Virus record (IMG/VR): IMGVR_UViG_3300032456_000021
Location: 1 to 22,495 of that record
Direction: 5' to 3' (one strand)
DNA: 22,495 nt
From: a virus
The translations under genes and the position numbers were made by a program. This document shows positions 15,455 through 21,526 of this stretch, one piece after another. The notes under the pieces were generated by a model. That model had not been told where the DNA came from and made no database searches. It saw nothing but the letters and a program-made list of their open reading frames with translations. Every line of letters starts with the position of its first letter. Positions within the stretch are counted from its first letter, which is position 1.

Positions 15455-16456
15455 TCACGTCCAAGCCGACCTTGTGAGCAGCTCCACGAGTTGCTCCATG
15501 CGGCGTTCGTAGGTGTGATGTTCAAGCACTTCAAGTCGCCCTCGCCACGTCGCTGCCGAGTTGTAGCCGTAGCGGTCGACGAGGCGTTTCTCGATGAGAG
15601 CGCCGAGCGCTTCCCAATCAAAGGCGGGCCAAGTAATCACCGACCCATGAAACGCTTCGACTAGACCGGGCACCTCGGGGTGAAGGAGAAGGCCACCGCG
15701 ACCGAGCGTTTCCGGCACGCGGTCACTCCAGTAATTGGGCAGGCCAGTGCCTGCGAAACACGAGTCGCCGATGACGATGTCGACGGAGGCGTACAGGTCT
15801 TGCAGGTCTCGGCCGCGCACCGCGTGGCAGCCCGGCTGCGGCCAGAAGGAGCAGTCGCGTCGGAAGTTCTTCTTCAACCAGGCGACCAGTTCGTGACGGT
15901 GCTCATGCTCTTTGTGGTAGCTGCCGTCATGGGAGCCGACGAAAGCCAGCTTCGAGTGGTACTCATCACGGGACGTCCCCACCTCGCATTCGGCTCGCGA
16001 CACGCCCGGTGGGAACCAGACGTGGTTGACGCCGTGCCCGGCAAACTCTTCATCGTGGCCGCCGTCGGCCGTGATGACGAGATCACTCTCGAAGAACGGC
16101 TCGCTGATCTGATGGACGCGAGGGAGCCCGAACCAGATGTCGAGGTGGTAGCTGACCGTCGGCACGGTGAGTAGCTTCGCCTGACCGAGCATCGCCCGCT
16201 GTAGGCCGTGAGCGATGGCTTCGCCGCCATCCCTGTAGATGGACTTCCAGTCCCAGCCGGTGCGAGTCCACAAGATGAAGTCGGGGTTCCCCGGCCAGGT
16301 GCGCCTGTTGCTCATGGCCAGGAAGGTGCCTGGGTCGTTCTCCTGCATCGGGATGACGACGTGCCCGTTTTCGATCAGTGCCCTGCGTAGGTGGTTCTCT
16401 GTCGAATGTTCAGGCTGGAAATTACCGATTTGGATGACGGTCGACGAGTTGGGCAT
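15455..16456 (-). CDS. Glycosyltransferase, GT-B (Glyco_trans_1_2/CgeB-like)
   Basis: First gene of the cassette, 333 residues. Visible features are a Rossmann-like start 'STVIQIGNFQPEHSTENHLR' (5-24), 'TVSYHLDIWFGLPRV' (100-114), 'KLAFVGSHDGSYHKEHEH' (169-186), which matches the mid-domain of CgeB-like proteins, and 'SDRVPETLGRGGLLLHPEVP' (244-263), the 'RxxExLxxGG' donor-site block. It therefore probably transfers a sugar from a nucleotide donor in the cytoplasm; acceptor unknown. The ATG has no Shine-Dalgarno sequence, but lies exactly six bases after a TAGTAT -10 box, so the mRNA is probably leaderless. A 179-nt gap separates it from the C1q-like gene upstream. Confidence 0.82.
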   Translation of the reverse strand: MPNSSTVIQIGNFQPEHSTENHLRRALIENGHVVIPMQENDPGTFLAMSNRRTWPGNPDFILWTRTGWDWKSIYRDGGEAIAHGLQRAMLGQAKLLTVPTVSYHLDIWFGLPRVHQISEPFFESDLVITADGGHDEEFAGHGVNHVWFPPGVSRAECEVGTSRDEYHSKLAFVGSHDGSYHKEHEHRHELVAWLKKNFRRDCSFWPQPGCHAVRGRDLQDLYASVDIVIGDSCFAGTGLPNYWSDRVPETLGRGGLLLHPEVPGLVEAFHGSVITWPAFDWEALGALIEKRLVDRYGYNSAATWRGRLEVLEHHTYERRMEQLVELLTRSAWT

Positions 16457-16637
16457 GGAGACATACTATGTCATCACGGCTGACGGCGCAACAGTCAGAT
16501 TTCAGGCGGGGTGTCCATGCCGCCGTGGCGGCCGCCGGATAGTGCGAGGAGGTTGCTCCCCGGACCGAGAACCCGCAGACGTACCCGCCGGGCGGGAGTC
16601 CTGTGACGGCATTGTTGAGTAGATCGCGTAGTTCTTC
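16422..16637 (-). other. Open frame continuing past the C1q-like gene stop, with no start codon
   Basis: In the +1 frame relative to the C1q-like gene, 71 codons are open from the overlapping base of its TGA to a TAA at 16424-16422. There is no ATG, GTG or TTG in this frame before it crosses into the glycosyltransferase. The encoded string looks protein-like ('EELRDLLNNAVTGLPPGGYV', 'CGFSVRGATSSHYP'), and codon third positions are GC-rich in the middle part. It may be a frameshift extension of the C1q-like protein, a decayed gene, or chance. It fills the gap 16457-16635, which otherwise holds only the cassette promoter and two short GC hairpins. Confidence 0.25.
16457..16491 (-). promoter_or_regulatory. 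Promoter of the glycosyltransferase cassette (TTGCGC-N17-TAGTAT), leaderless
   Basis: TTGCGC (16491-16486) and TAGTAT (16468-16463) are separated by 17 nt, and six bases separate the -10 from the ATG at 16456, placing +1 on the start codon. The -10 is the centre of a perfect palindrome, GACATAGTATGTC (16472-16460), which could be an operator. The -10 block nearly repeats that before the chaperone gene (13 of 14 bases). Confidence 0.7.
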
Positions 16638-17094
16638 AGGTGTATTTCGTAATGGCGATGTTGTAACCGTATGTGCCTGTGCGGGAGTCGCCGTTATAGA
16701 GTTCCAGTAGCACGTCGGTACTTTCAGGCACTGCTATCGTCGCTTGAATCGTCATCAGCAGGCTACTGGGCGCTCCACGTGGGGATTGGCTTCCCTTGAC
16801 TTCCATGTAGAAGCTGTCTCCTTCGGTCAAGATCATCTCAAGTGAGAAATTCACGGCTGAGTACGGGGTGGGGTAAACACTCCACGAAATATTGAAGAAG
16901 TACAGGCCCGCAGGTAGCAGTAGCTGGCCTGCGGCGGCGTCCCACCAACCACCAAGGTCTTCTGTGCTTGCAGTCGCTTCGTAAGCGAAAGTACCGCCAG
17001 GTAGAGCAAGACCGGTTGCGTCATCGGTGTACTCAGTGCCTGGGGCAATGGCTGAGCCTCCGGCCCCGCCACTGGGGAGTGCTCCGGTGGCCAT
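16636..17094 (-). CDS. C1q/TNF-like jelly-roll virion protein
   Basis: A 152-residue protein with an all-beta C-terminal part resembling the C1q/TNF-like fold: 'GQLLLPAGLYFFNISWSVYP' (the 'aGxYxFxxxvxf' block), 'SLEMILTEGDSFYMEV', 'LLMTIQATIAVPESTDVLLE' and a closing 'GTYGYNIAITKY'. The N-terminus is Gly/Ala-rich. In phages such domains often trimerise and are found on head fibres, decorations or tail fibres. I start at ATG 17094, since GGAGGG lies about 7 nt upstream and the start is one base after the preceding stop; a longer frame to 17241 overlaps the upstream gene. GC is about 51% in 16621-16860 (123 of 240 counted), well below neighbours near 62%, suggesting recent acquisition. Role inferred from fold and position. 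Confidence 0.65.
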   Translation of the reverse strand: MATGALPSGGAGGSAIAPGTEYTDDATGLALPGGTFAYEATASTEDLGGWWDAAAGQLLLPAGLYFFNISWSVYPTPYSAVNFSLEMILTEGDSFYMEVKGSQSPRGAPSSLLMTIQATIAVPESTDVLLELYNGDSRTGTYGYNIAITKYT

Positions 17095-17095
17095 C

Positions 17096-17980
17096 TCAAC
17101 CCTCCAGGGCGTAGGAGGCGAGCACGGCGGTGACGGGGCAGGGGTCGAAGACGAGAATTGCGTAGCCAGCAAGAAACTGGGCGAACGTATTGCGGTTCCA
17201 CGGGGTGGCGAGTGTGCCGTTGAGGGTTTCAGCCCCAACACCCACGAAGCCCGGTGCGGTCGTCGCGAACCAGACCGGGCCAGAAGCGTAAACCCAGTCC
17301 GTTGCGGCCGACGATGAGGCTTGCCCAGTGGGCTGAGTGGGGTTCAGGTACCCAGCATCGGAGACCAAGACATTGCCTGCGGGCGTCTCCCACATACCGT
17401 TGACGTTGACCGACAGACCGTAAGAGGTGACCGCCTGGGCGAGGAGGCCAGGGCTGAGGTGGATGATTCCCACGCCGCCTTGGAGGTTCTCGGCGATCTC
17501 TTCTTCGAGGATCGCCAGTGCATTCCAGACCGGAGTGGCCGCGACGCCAAAGGCCGCGCCGTTAGGCGCATGGGCTTCGCTTGACAGCGACATCCCGCTC
17601 GACCCGGTGCCGCCCAGAAGTTCGCGTGCCACAGCGGCTGAGACCATCTGTTCGTAGCGGACAGACAAGATGAGCTGCACGTCGCTGAGTTGGTAATCGA
17701 GCAGACTGCCCTTCATCGCGTCGATGATGCGGAACGGAGTCTGAGTAACCCACGGAACGCATTCCGACGGGACGACGGCGAATGAGCCATCGTCGCAAAC
17801 GATCTCACTGTCAACTTGCAGGCTACGGCACGGCCACGGCTCAAAGGTGACCCCGTCGAGCCAGCGCAACGGGTTGACACCCTCCTGGGTCGGCAGTGGG
17901 GACGCGATGTCCAGCAGGCGTCGCGGCTGGCGCGGGCCAAGGGGCAGAAAGATGGCGGGGGGGGCTGTTGACACGGGCAT
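17096..17980 (-). CDS. Virion structural protein, possibly a second capsid-like or vertex subunit
   Basis: A 294-residue protein in the head module. After a Pro-rich N-terminus ('MPVSTAPPAIFLPLGPRQP') come 'SVRYEQMVSAAVARELLGGT' (about 105-125), a helix 'VWNALAILEEEIAENLQGG', a strand region 'GIIHLSPGLLAQAVTSYGL' (about 170-190), and 'GNVLVSDAGYLNPTQPTGQA' with 'DWVYASGPVWFATT'. This sequence of helix, then 'xxIxxSPxxxxxL', then 'GxxxVxDxGY' is reminiscent of the HK97-fold proteins, so a second capsid-related subunit or head decoration protein is possible. I do not recognise a named family. The ATG is preceded by AAGGTG 7 nt upstream, 10 nt after the previous stop. Confidence 0.5.
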   Translation of the reverse strand: MPVSTAPPAIFLPLGPRQPRRLLDIASPLPTQEGVNPLRWLDGVTFEPWPCRSLQVDSEIVCDDGSFAVVPSECVPWVTQTPFRIIDAMKGSLLDYQLSDVQLILSVRYEQMVSAAVARELLGGTGSSGMSLSSEAHAPNGAAFGVAATPVWNALAILEEEIAENLQGGVGIIHLSPGLLAQAVTSYGLSVNVNGMWETPAGNVLVSDAGYLNPTQPTGQASSSAATDWVYASGPVWFATTAPGFVGVGAETLNGTLATPWNRNTFAQFLAGYAILVFDPCPVTAVLASYALEG

Positions 17981-17990
17981 AATGGCACCT

Positions 17991-18335
17991 TTATGGGCGG
18001 AGGATGGTCGAGTAGGTCTTGGGCTTGCCGCGAGCGCTGATCACCGAGCGGGCACTGCTCCCGCGACCGATGCGCTGCACGTTCACCTTCTGCGAGGTCT
18101 GCGTGTAACCGCGGGCGTGGCCCTGGGTGGTGACGCGGCGACCGACACGGGTGACCCCGCGCTGCCCCTTGACCCGAGCCGGACGGTTCCGTAGGGCTGG
18201 CCGTCCAGCGTAGGTCCGCGTGGAGCGCGCCTTGGCCCCACCGCTGCGACCGAGAGACCCACCACCACGCCTACTGCGACCACCGCCACCGCCACCGCCC
18301 GCAAAGCGGCCACGCCAATCCCTACCCTGCCCCAT
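17991..18335 (-). CDS. Small Gly/Arg-rich basic protein of the head module
   Basis: A 114-residue, strongly basic protein of low complexity: 'GQGRDWRGRFAGG' followed by a seven-Gly run, then 'RSRRGGGSLGRSGG', then a Arg/Thr/Ser-rich stretch and 'GRGSSARSVISARGKPKTYS'. No domain is recognised. The N-terminal 'RDWRGRFAG' is a short motif seen at the beginnings of several phage structural genes. Its charge suggests contact with packaged DNA or acidic proteins, but this is inference. It has a GGGAAGGG ribosome site about 9 nt upstream and lies after the MCP terminator and a candidate promoter. Confidence 0.7.
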   Translation of the reverse strand: MGQGRDWRGRFAGGGGGGGRSRRGGGSLGRSGGAKARSTRTYAGRPALRNRPARVKGQRGVTRVGRRVTTQGHARGYTQTSQKVNVQRIGRGSSARSVISARGKPKTYSTILRP

Positions 18336-18360
18336 GATGAAAGCCCTTCCCTGTGGTCAT

Positions 18361-18397
18361 GTTCAACATACTGCCACCCGGCGGGCCGTCAGGTCTA
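18361..18397 (-). promoter_or_regulatory. Candidate promoter between the MCP terminator and the basic-protein gene
   Basis: CAGTATGT (18373-18366) carries the AGTATGT core found in the two stronger promoters at 16463-16468 and 8181-8186; its -10 differs by one base (CAGTAT). A TAGACC hexamer lies 18 nt upstream. It follows the MCP terminator, so it could restart transcription. A short ATG frame (18360, 12 codons) begins 7 nt after the -10 and overlaps the ribosome site of the basic-protein gene. Confidence 0.4.
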
Positions 18398-18417
18398 CAT
18401 GCTGGCCCAGAACGGCA

Positions 18418-18447
18418 AAGGCCCCCGGACTGCCGACCGGGGGCCTT
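18418..18447 (-). terminator. Terminator after the major capsid gene (11-bp stem)
   Basis: AAGGCCCCCGG and CCGGGGGCCTT pair perfectly over 11 bp around an 8-nt loop, beginning about 18 nt after the capsid stop codon at 18466-18468. On the minus strand the stem is followed by TTTGCCGTT, a short U-rich run. A terminator or attenuator here would let the capsid protein be made in excess of downstream genes. Confidence 0.85.
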
Positions 18448-18465
18448 GCGCTGTGTAGCTGGGGA

Positions 18466-20169
18466 CTAGCTCTGGTACCCGACTTCGTCGCCGCCCTGGC
18501 AGTTGATGACGATGTCGTCGATCTGGGCACCGTTCCAGCAGACCGGGATGTCCAAGATGTGAGCCGGGCAGCTCGTGGTGTCAACGACGCCCTCGAAGTT
18601 CTCGAAGAAGAAGGTGAACTGGTTGCGCCGGTTCGACTCGTTGTCGCGGTAGATGTTGTTGCCGGTCACGCCGATGGCCAGTTCGCCACGGTCGATGGCG
18701 GCGAACTTGCCGGGAGGGGCAATCATCACCTGCACCGAGGCGGGGATGCGGTTCAGGGTGCTCGTGCCCGGACCAGGCACAGCCACCGCGTACGTCGGGG
18801 TGTCCATGAACCAGTGGGGGGTCACGCCGACATCGTTGAACATGCCGTTGATCTGAGCGTCCGACGGGATGCTGAAACCACCGTCGACACGGCGGCGGCG
18901 CAGAATGTCCATCTTCATGCCCCACTGCACGTGGCGGGGGAGCCATGCCTGCATGTTGCCGTTGATGCTCCAGCGCTCCGACTCCTGGTACAAGGCCAGG
19001 TAGTTGAGGATCGTCGAGGTGATCGTGACCGAAGCGCCGTAGCCGAGGCGGGGGGCGGCGAGAGTATCGCAGCCGGTGGCCATTGCGTTGAGCAGCAGCT
19101 CCTCGGCGAGACGGGCGTGGGCCGCACCCAGACGGTTGAGGTATGCCTCGACCAGTTCCGGGTAGGTCATCGCCAGCATGTTCTTGACGGTCAGGCAGCG
19201 GTACACGCCGTACATGGTGTACTCGGTCGGGCTGCCACACTCGATGGTCTGGCAGGCGTCCTTCACGGCGTTGGCGTTGGCGTCATCGGCCGCGGTCCAC
19301 TGGCCGTAGCCAGTGGTGATGCTCGACAGCGACGGGGACGACATGATCGACACCTTGCCGCGAGGTGCCTGGAAGCCGGGGAGGCTGTTGAACACCGGGC
19401 GGTCGAGGACGTTGGCGCAGGCCAGGTCGTAATGCGGGGTGGCCGGGGCACACAAGGTGGCGGTCATTTCGGCATCGTCGAACTTGGCGAGGTTCAACAT
19501 CACGTCGTCGCCGAGAATCTGCTCCGGGGCGTAGTTGCCACGGATGCGTGCGATCTCGAAACGCTCGCTGGTCGAGGGGTTCAGCGACTTCGCCCGGTCG
19601 GCGGCCGCGTCAGCGACCTCAGACCACGAAGCGAAGTTGTCGCCGGGGTTCTTGCCCTGCACGCCAGAGGTGGCGAACAGGTACTCGGGGGCGGTGCGCT
19701 TCACCGAGGGGGTGCCAGTGGCGGGCGGCACGGCGGGGGTGCCGAACGTGGTCGGTACCAGCTTGCCGGGCTTGCCAGCCAGCGCCTCTTCGGCGGCAGT
19801 CGCGGCTTCCGCAGCAGCGGTTGCTTCCGCAGCAGCAGCAGCAGCGGCGACCTCGTCGGCGACGGCCTGCTCGGCTTCCAATGCAGCAGCAGCAGCAGCA
19901 GTTGCAGCGGCTTCGGCAGTAGCGGCCGCGGCGGCCTCGTCGGCGTCGGCGGAGGCGTTGTCGGCTTCCAGCGCGGCGGCAGCGTCAGCGTCGATCGCCC
20001 AGGCCGACAGAGCGTCAGCCTTCGCGAGATACGCGTCGACTTCCTTGCGCTCGTCGCCAGTCACGCCGGAGCGCAACTTGGAGACCGCAAGAGTCTTGAT
20101 GGCCTTGACTAGCCCGCGGGCTGCGTCGGCGCTGAGTGAGTTGATGGCTTCGGGAACCTGGGGCCACAT
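18466..20169 (-). CDS. Major capsid protein with N-terminal Ala-rich scaffold region
   Basis: A 567-residue HK97-type capsid protein. The first about 130 residues form an Ala/Glu/Asp-rich coiled-coil (including a run of six GCA-type repeats in the DNA at 19883-19900), which resembles the scaffold-like delta domain that is cut off during maturation. A flexible 'GKPGKLVPTTFG' linker follows. The capsid body includes 'FEIARIRGNYAPEQILGDDV', 'GYGQWTAADDANANAVKDAC', 'TMYGVYRCLTVKNMLAMTYP', 'LNRLGAAHARLAEELLLNAM' and a C-terminal 'FTFFFENFEGVVDTTSCPAH', all typical of an encapsidating lattice subunit. I start at ATG 20169 because CGGAGG lies 9 nt upstream; a longer frame from 20235 lacks a ribosome site. 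Many cysteines are spread through the body. It is directly downstream of its protease. Confidence 0.9.
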   Translation of the reverse strand: MWPQVPEAINSLSADAARGLVKAIKTLAVSKLRSGVTGDERKEVDAYLAKADALSAWAIDADAAAALEADNASADADEAAAAATAEAAATAAAAAALEAEQAVADEVAAAAAAAEATAAAEAATAAEEALAGKPGKLVPTTFGTPAVPPATGTPSVKRTAPEYLFATSGVQGKNPGDNFASWSEVADAAADRAKSLNPSTSERFEIARIRGNYAPEQILGDDVMLNLAKFDDAEMTATLCAPATPHYDLACANVLDRPVFNSLPGFQAPRGKVSIMSSPSLSSITTGYGQWTAADDANANAVKDACQTIECGSPTEYTMYGVYRCLTVKNMLAMTYPELVEAYLNRLGAAHARLAEELLLNAMATGCDTLAAPRLGYGASVTITSTILNYLALYQESERWSINGNMQAWLPRHVQWGMKMDILRRRRVDGGFSIPSDAQINGMFNDVGVTPHWFMDTPTYAVAVPGPGTSTLNRIPASVQVMIAPPGKFAAIDRGELAIGVTGNNIYRDNESNRRNQFTFFFENFEGVVDTTSCPAHILDIPVCWNGAQIDDIVINCQGGDEVGYQS

Positions 20170-20184
20170 AGCGGGCAACCTCCG
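20170..20184 (-). promoter_or_regulatory. Ribosome binding site of the major capsid gene
   Basis: CGGAGG (20184-20179) lies 9 nt before ATG 20169. This is what decides the start, since the longer frame beginning at 20235 has no ribosome site and a Pro/Arg-rich N-terminus unlike a capsid protein. Confidence 0.75.
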
Positions 20185-20245
20185 GTAGATCAGTGGTGAG
20201 TCGCAGTGTTGCCGCCGGACGGGCGGTAAGTCCACACCTGACGGA

Positions 20246-21514
20246 TTAGTCGTCGTCGTCCATCAACAGGGCGAGCAACAGATCATCGTTGGTGCTGGCC
20301 TCTTCGGTCTGCGTCTCCGTGTCGTCAGCGCAGCTCGGGAACGAGGCGACCAGCTCTACGACACCCTCATCGTTGGTGTGGAATGCGAACCCCGCAACGA
20401 GGTCGCGCTCGGCCTCGGACAAGCCAGGGACATCGAAGCCCTCGGCATTCACCGACACCACGGCCTTCAAGCGCGGGCCGACCCAGTGGCCCGACAGTCG
20501 CGAAGCGTTGGCTGCGTAGATCGTCTCGTCAGAAACGCCGGGGCGCACGAACCCCGACATCCACGGGCCAAGACGGCCCTCGACAATACGAACGTCGCAC
20601 CACGCATTCTCGATGCCGCCGTAGGCGTCTTCGATGGTTGCTGCGGAACGCGACGGGCGGTGGCCGCCGAAAGCGAAGATCGGGCCGGTCTGAACGCGAC
20701 CGTTCTCCGTGATCGGGCCGGGCTTGTTGAACGACGCGTAGCCGTCGGCCGGGCGCGGAATGATGAGGCACTTGTCGGTGCGGCCGTCATGGCAGGTGTT
20801 CCACAGGCCGAGGTGACCTGCGACCCAGCCTTCGGAGGAGATGATCGTCTTCTGCGGCTCGTCCGGCTCGGGCTGAAAGAACGCGTCGTACGGAGCGAGC
20901 AACATGCCCGCCGTCATCTCGACATCGACGGTCGGCTCGCCGATGACGCGGATGCTGAACTGGCCGCCCGACGCCACAACCAAAGGCACCATCGGGTCGT
21001 CACCCATCGCGGCAGTCAGCTCATCGTCAGACATGCCCTCTGGGATGACTCCGTGAGCCGCGCCGAAGGCGGGGGTGGCAACACCTGTGGTGGCGGACAG
21101 ATTGAACTCAGTGAACTCAATCCACCATTCGTCGCTATCCATCTCTTCGACGAGACGGGCCTTGATCTCGGCAAGATCAACAGAGTTGCCGCGCATGGCC
21201 CCGGTGTGAACGTAGCGGGCGTGGTCGCGGCCGTTCTGGTCGTTCAGGAGGAAGCCCTTGCCTGACGCCTGCTTGGCTTCGGGGTCGATGGTGACCTCGA
21301 ACAACGCACCTGAGACCACAGCACCAGCGTGACCATCAGAGGCGGCGATCGCGAAACGGATCGTCAACGGCAAATCTCGCGTGCCAGCGCCCGCTGACGC
21401 GAGTAGCCGATGATCGCCGGTCTTAGTGTCGAGCAGGGCGAGCGTGGGGAACTCAATCGCCTTGAAGAAGCCTGCCGGGAGTGAGGTGGGCTGCTTTCCG
21501 AAAGTACGCAACAT
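20246..21514 (-). CDS. Capsid maturation protease
   Basis: A 422-residue protein of the actinophage capsid-maturation protease type, expected to cleave the N-terminal scaffold of the capsid protein. The protease-like core is 'EGWVAGHLGLWNTCHDG' (H234), 'QTGPIFAFGGHRPSRSAAT' (H285) and 'ASRLSGHWVGPRLKAVVSVN' followed by 'AEGFDVPG' (S341). The H/H/S pattern and the 'GxWxxCH' block are typical; catalytic roles are by analogy. The N-terminal about 220 residues carry a beta-rich domain ending in 'MLLAPYDAFFQPEPDEP'. The tail is very acidic ('LLLALLMDDDD'), perhaps for procapsid interaction. AAGGAG lies 7 nt before the ATG, and the gene starts 12 nt after the portal stop. Confidence 0.85.
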   Translation of the reverse strand: MLRTFGKQPTSLPAGFFKAIEFPTLALLDTKTGDHRLLASAGAGTRDLPLTIRFAIAASDGHAGAVVSGALFEVTIDPEAKQASGKGFLLNDQNGRDHARYVHTGAMRGNSVDLAEIKARLVEEMDSDEWWIEFTEFNLSATTGVATPAFGAAHGVIPEGMSDDELTAAMGDDPMVPLVVASGGQFSIRVIGEPTVDVEMTAGMLLAPYDAFFQPEPDEPQKTIISSEGWVAGHLGLWNTCHDGRTDKCLIIPRPADGYASFNKPGPITENGRVQTGPIFAFGGHRPSRSAATIEDAYGGIENAWCDVRIVEGRLGPWMSGFVRPGVSDETIYAANASRLSGHWVGPRLKAVVSVNAEGFDVPGLSEAERDLVAGFAFHTNDEGVVELVASFPSCADDTETQTEEASTNDDLLLALLMDDDD

Positions 21515-21526
21515 TGTGGTCTCCTT

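Noticed and set aside
15451-15621. N-terminal extension of the two-domain glycosyltransferase
   Set aside because: The extra 57 residues overlap the previous gene, are Ser/Arg/Thr low complexity, and the family-like sequence begins at ATG 15450.
16515-16610. GC hairpins (GCCGCC/GGCGGC and CCCGC/GCGGG) as a terminator before the cassette
   Set aside because: Stems are only 5-6 bp with tiny loops and no U tract follows; they are no better than expected in GC-rich DNA.
16502-16612. A 36-codon minus-strand frame starting at ATG 16612
   Set aside because: There is no ribosome site, the protein is Pro/Arg/Ser low complexity, and it lies out of frame with the more protein-like string in the same gap.
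19829-19900. Triplet repeats considered as a CRISPR or regulatory repeat array
   Set aside because: They are in-frame Ala codons of the capsid scaffold region, with no spacers.
18220-20112. A 630-codon open frame on the plus strand
   Set aside because: It lies antisense to the capsid and basic-protein genes. High GC and codon bias on the minus strand open such frames. Its sequence has no recognisable domain and it has no ribosome site.
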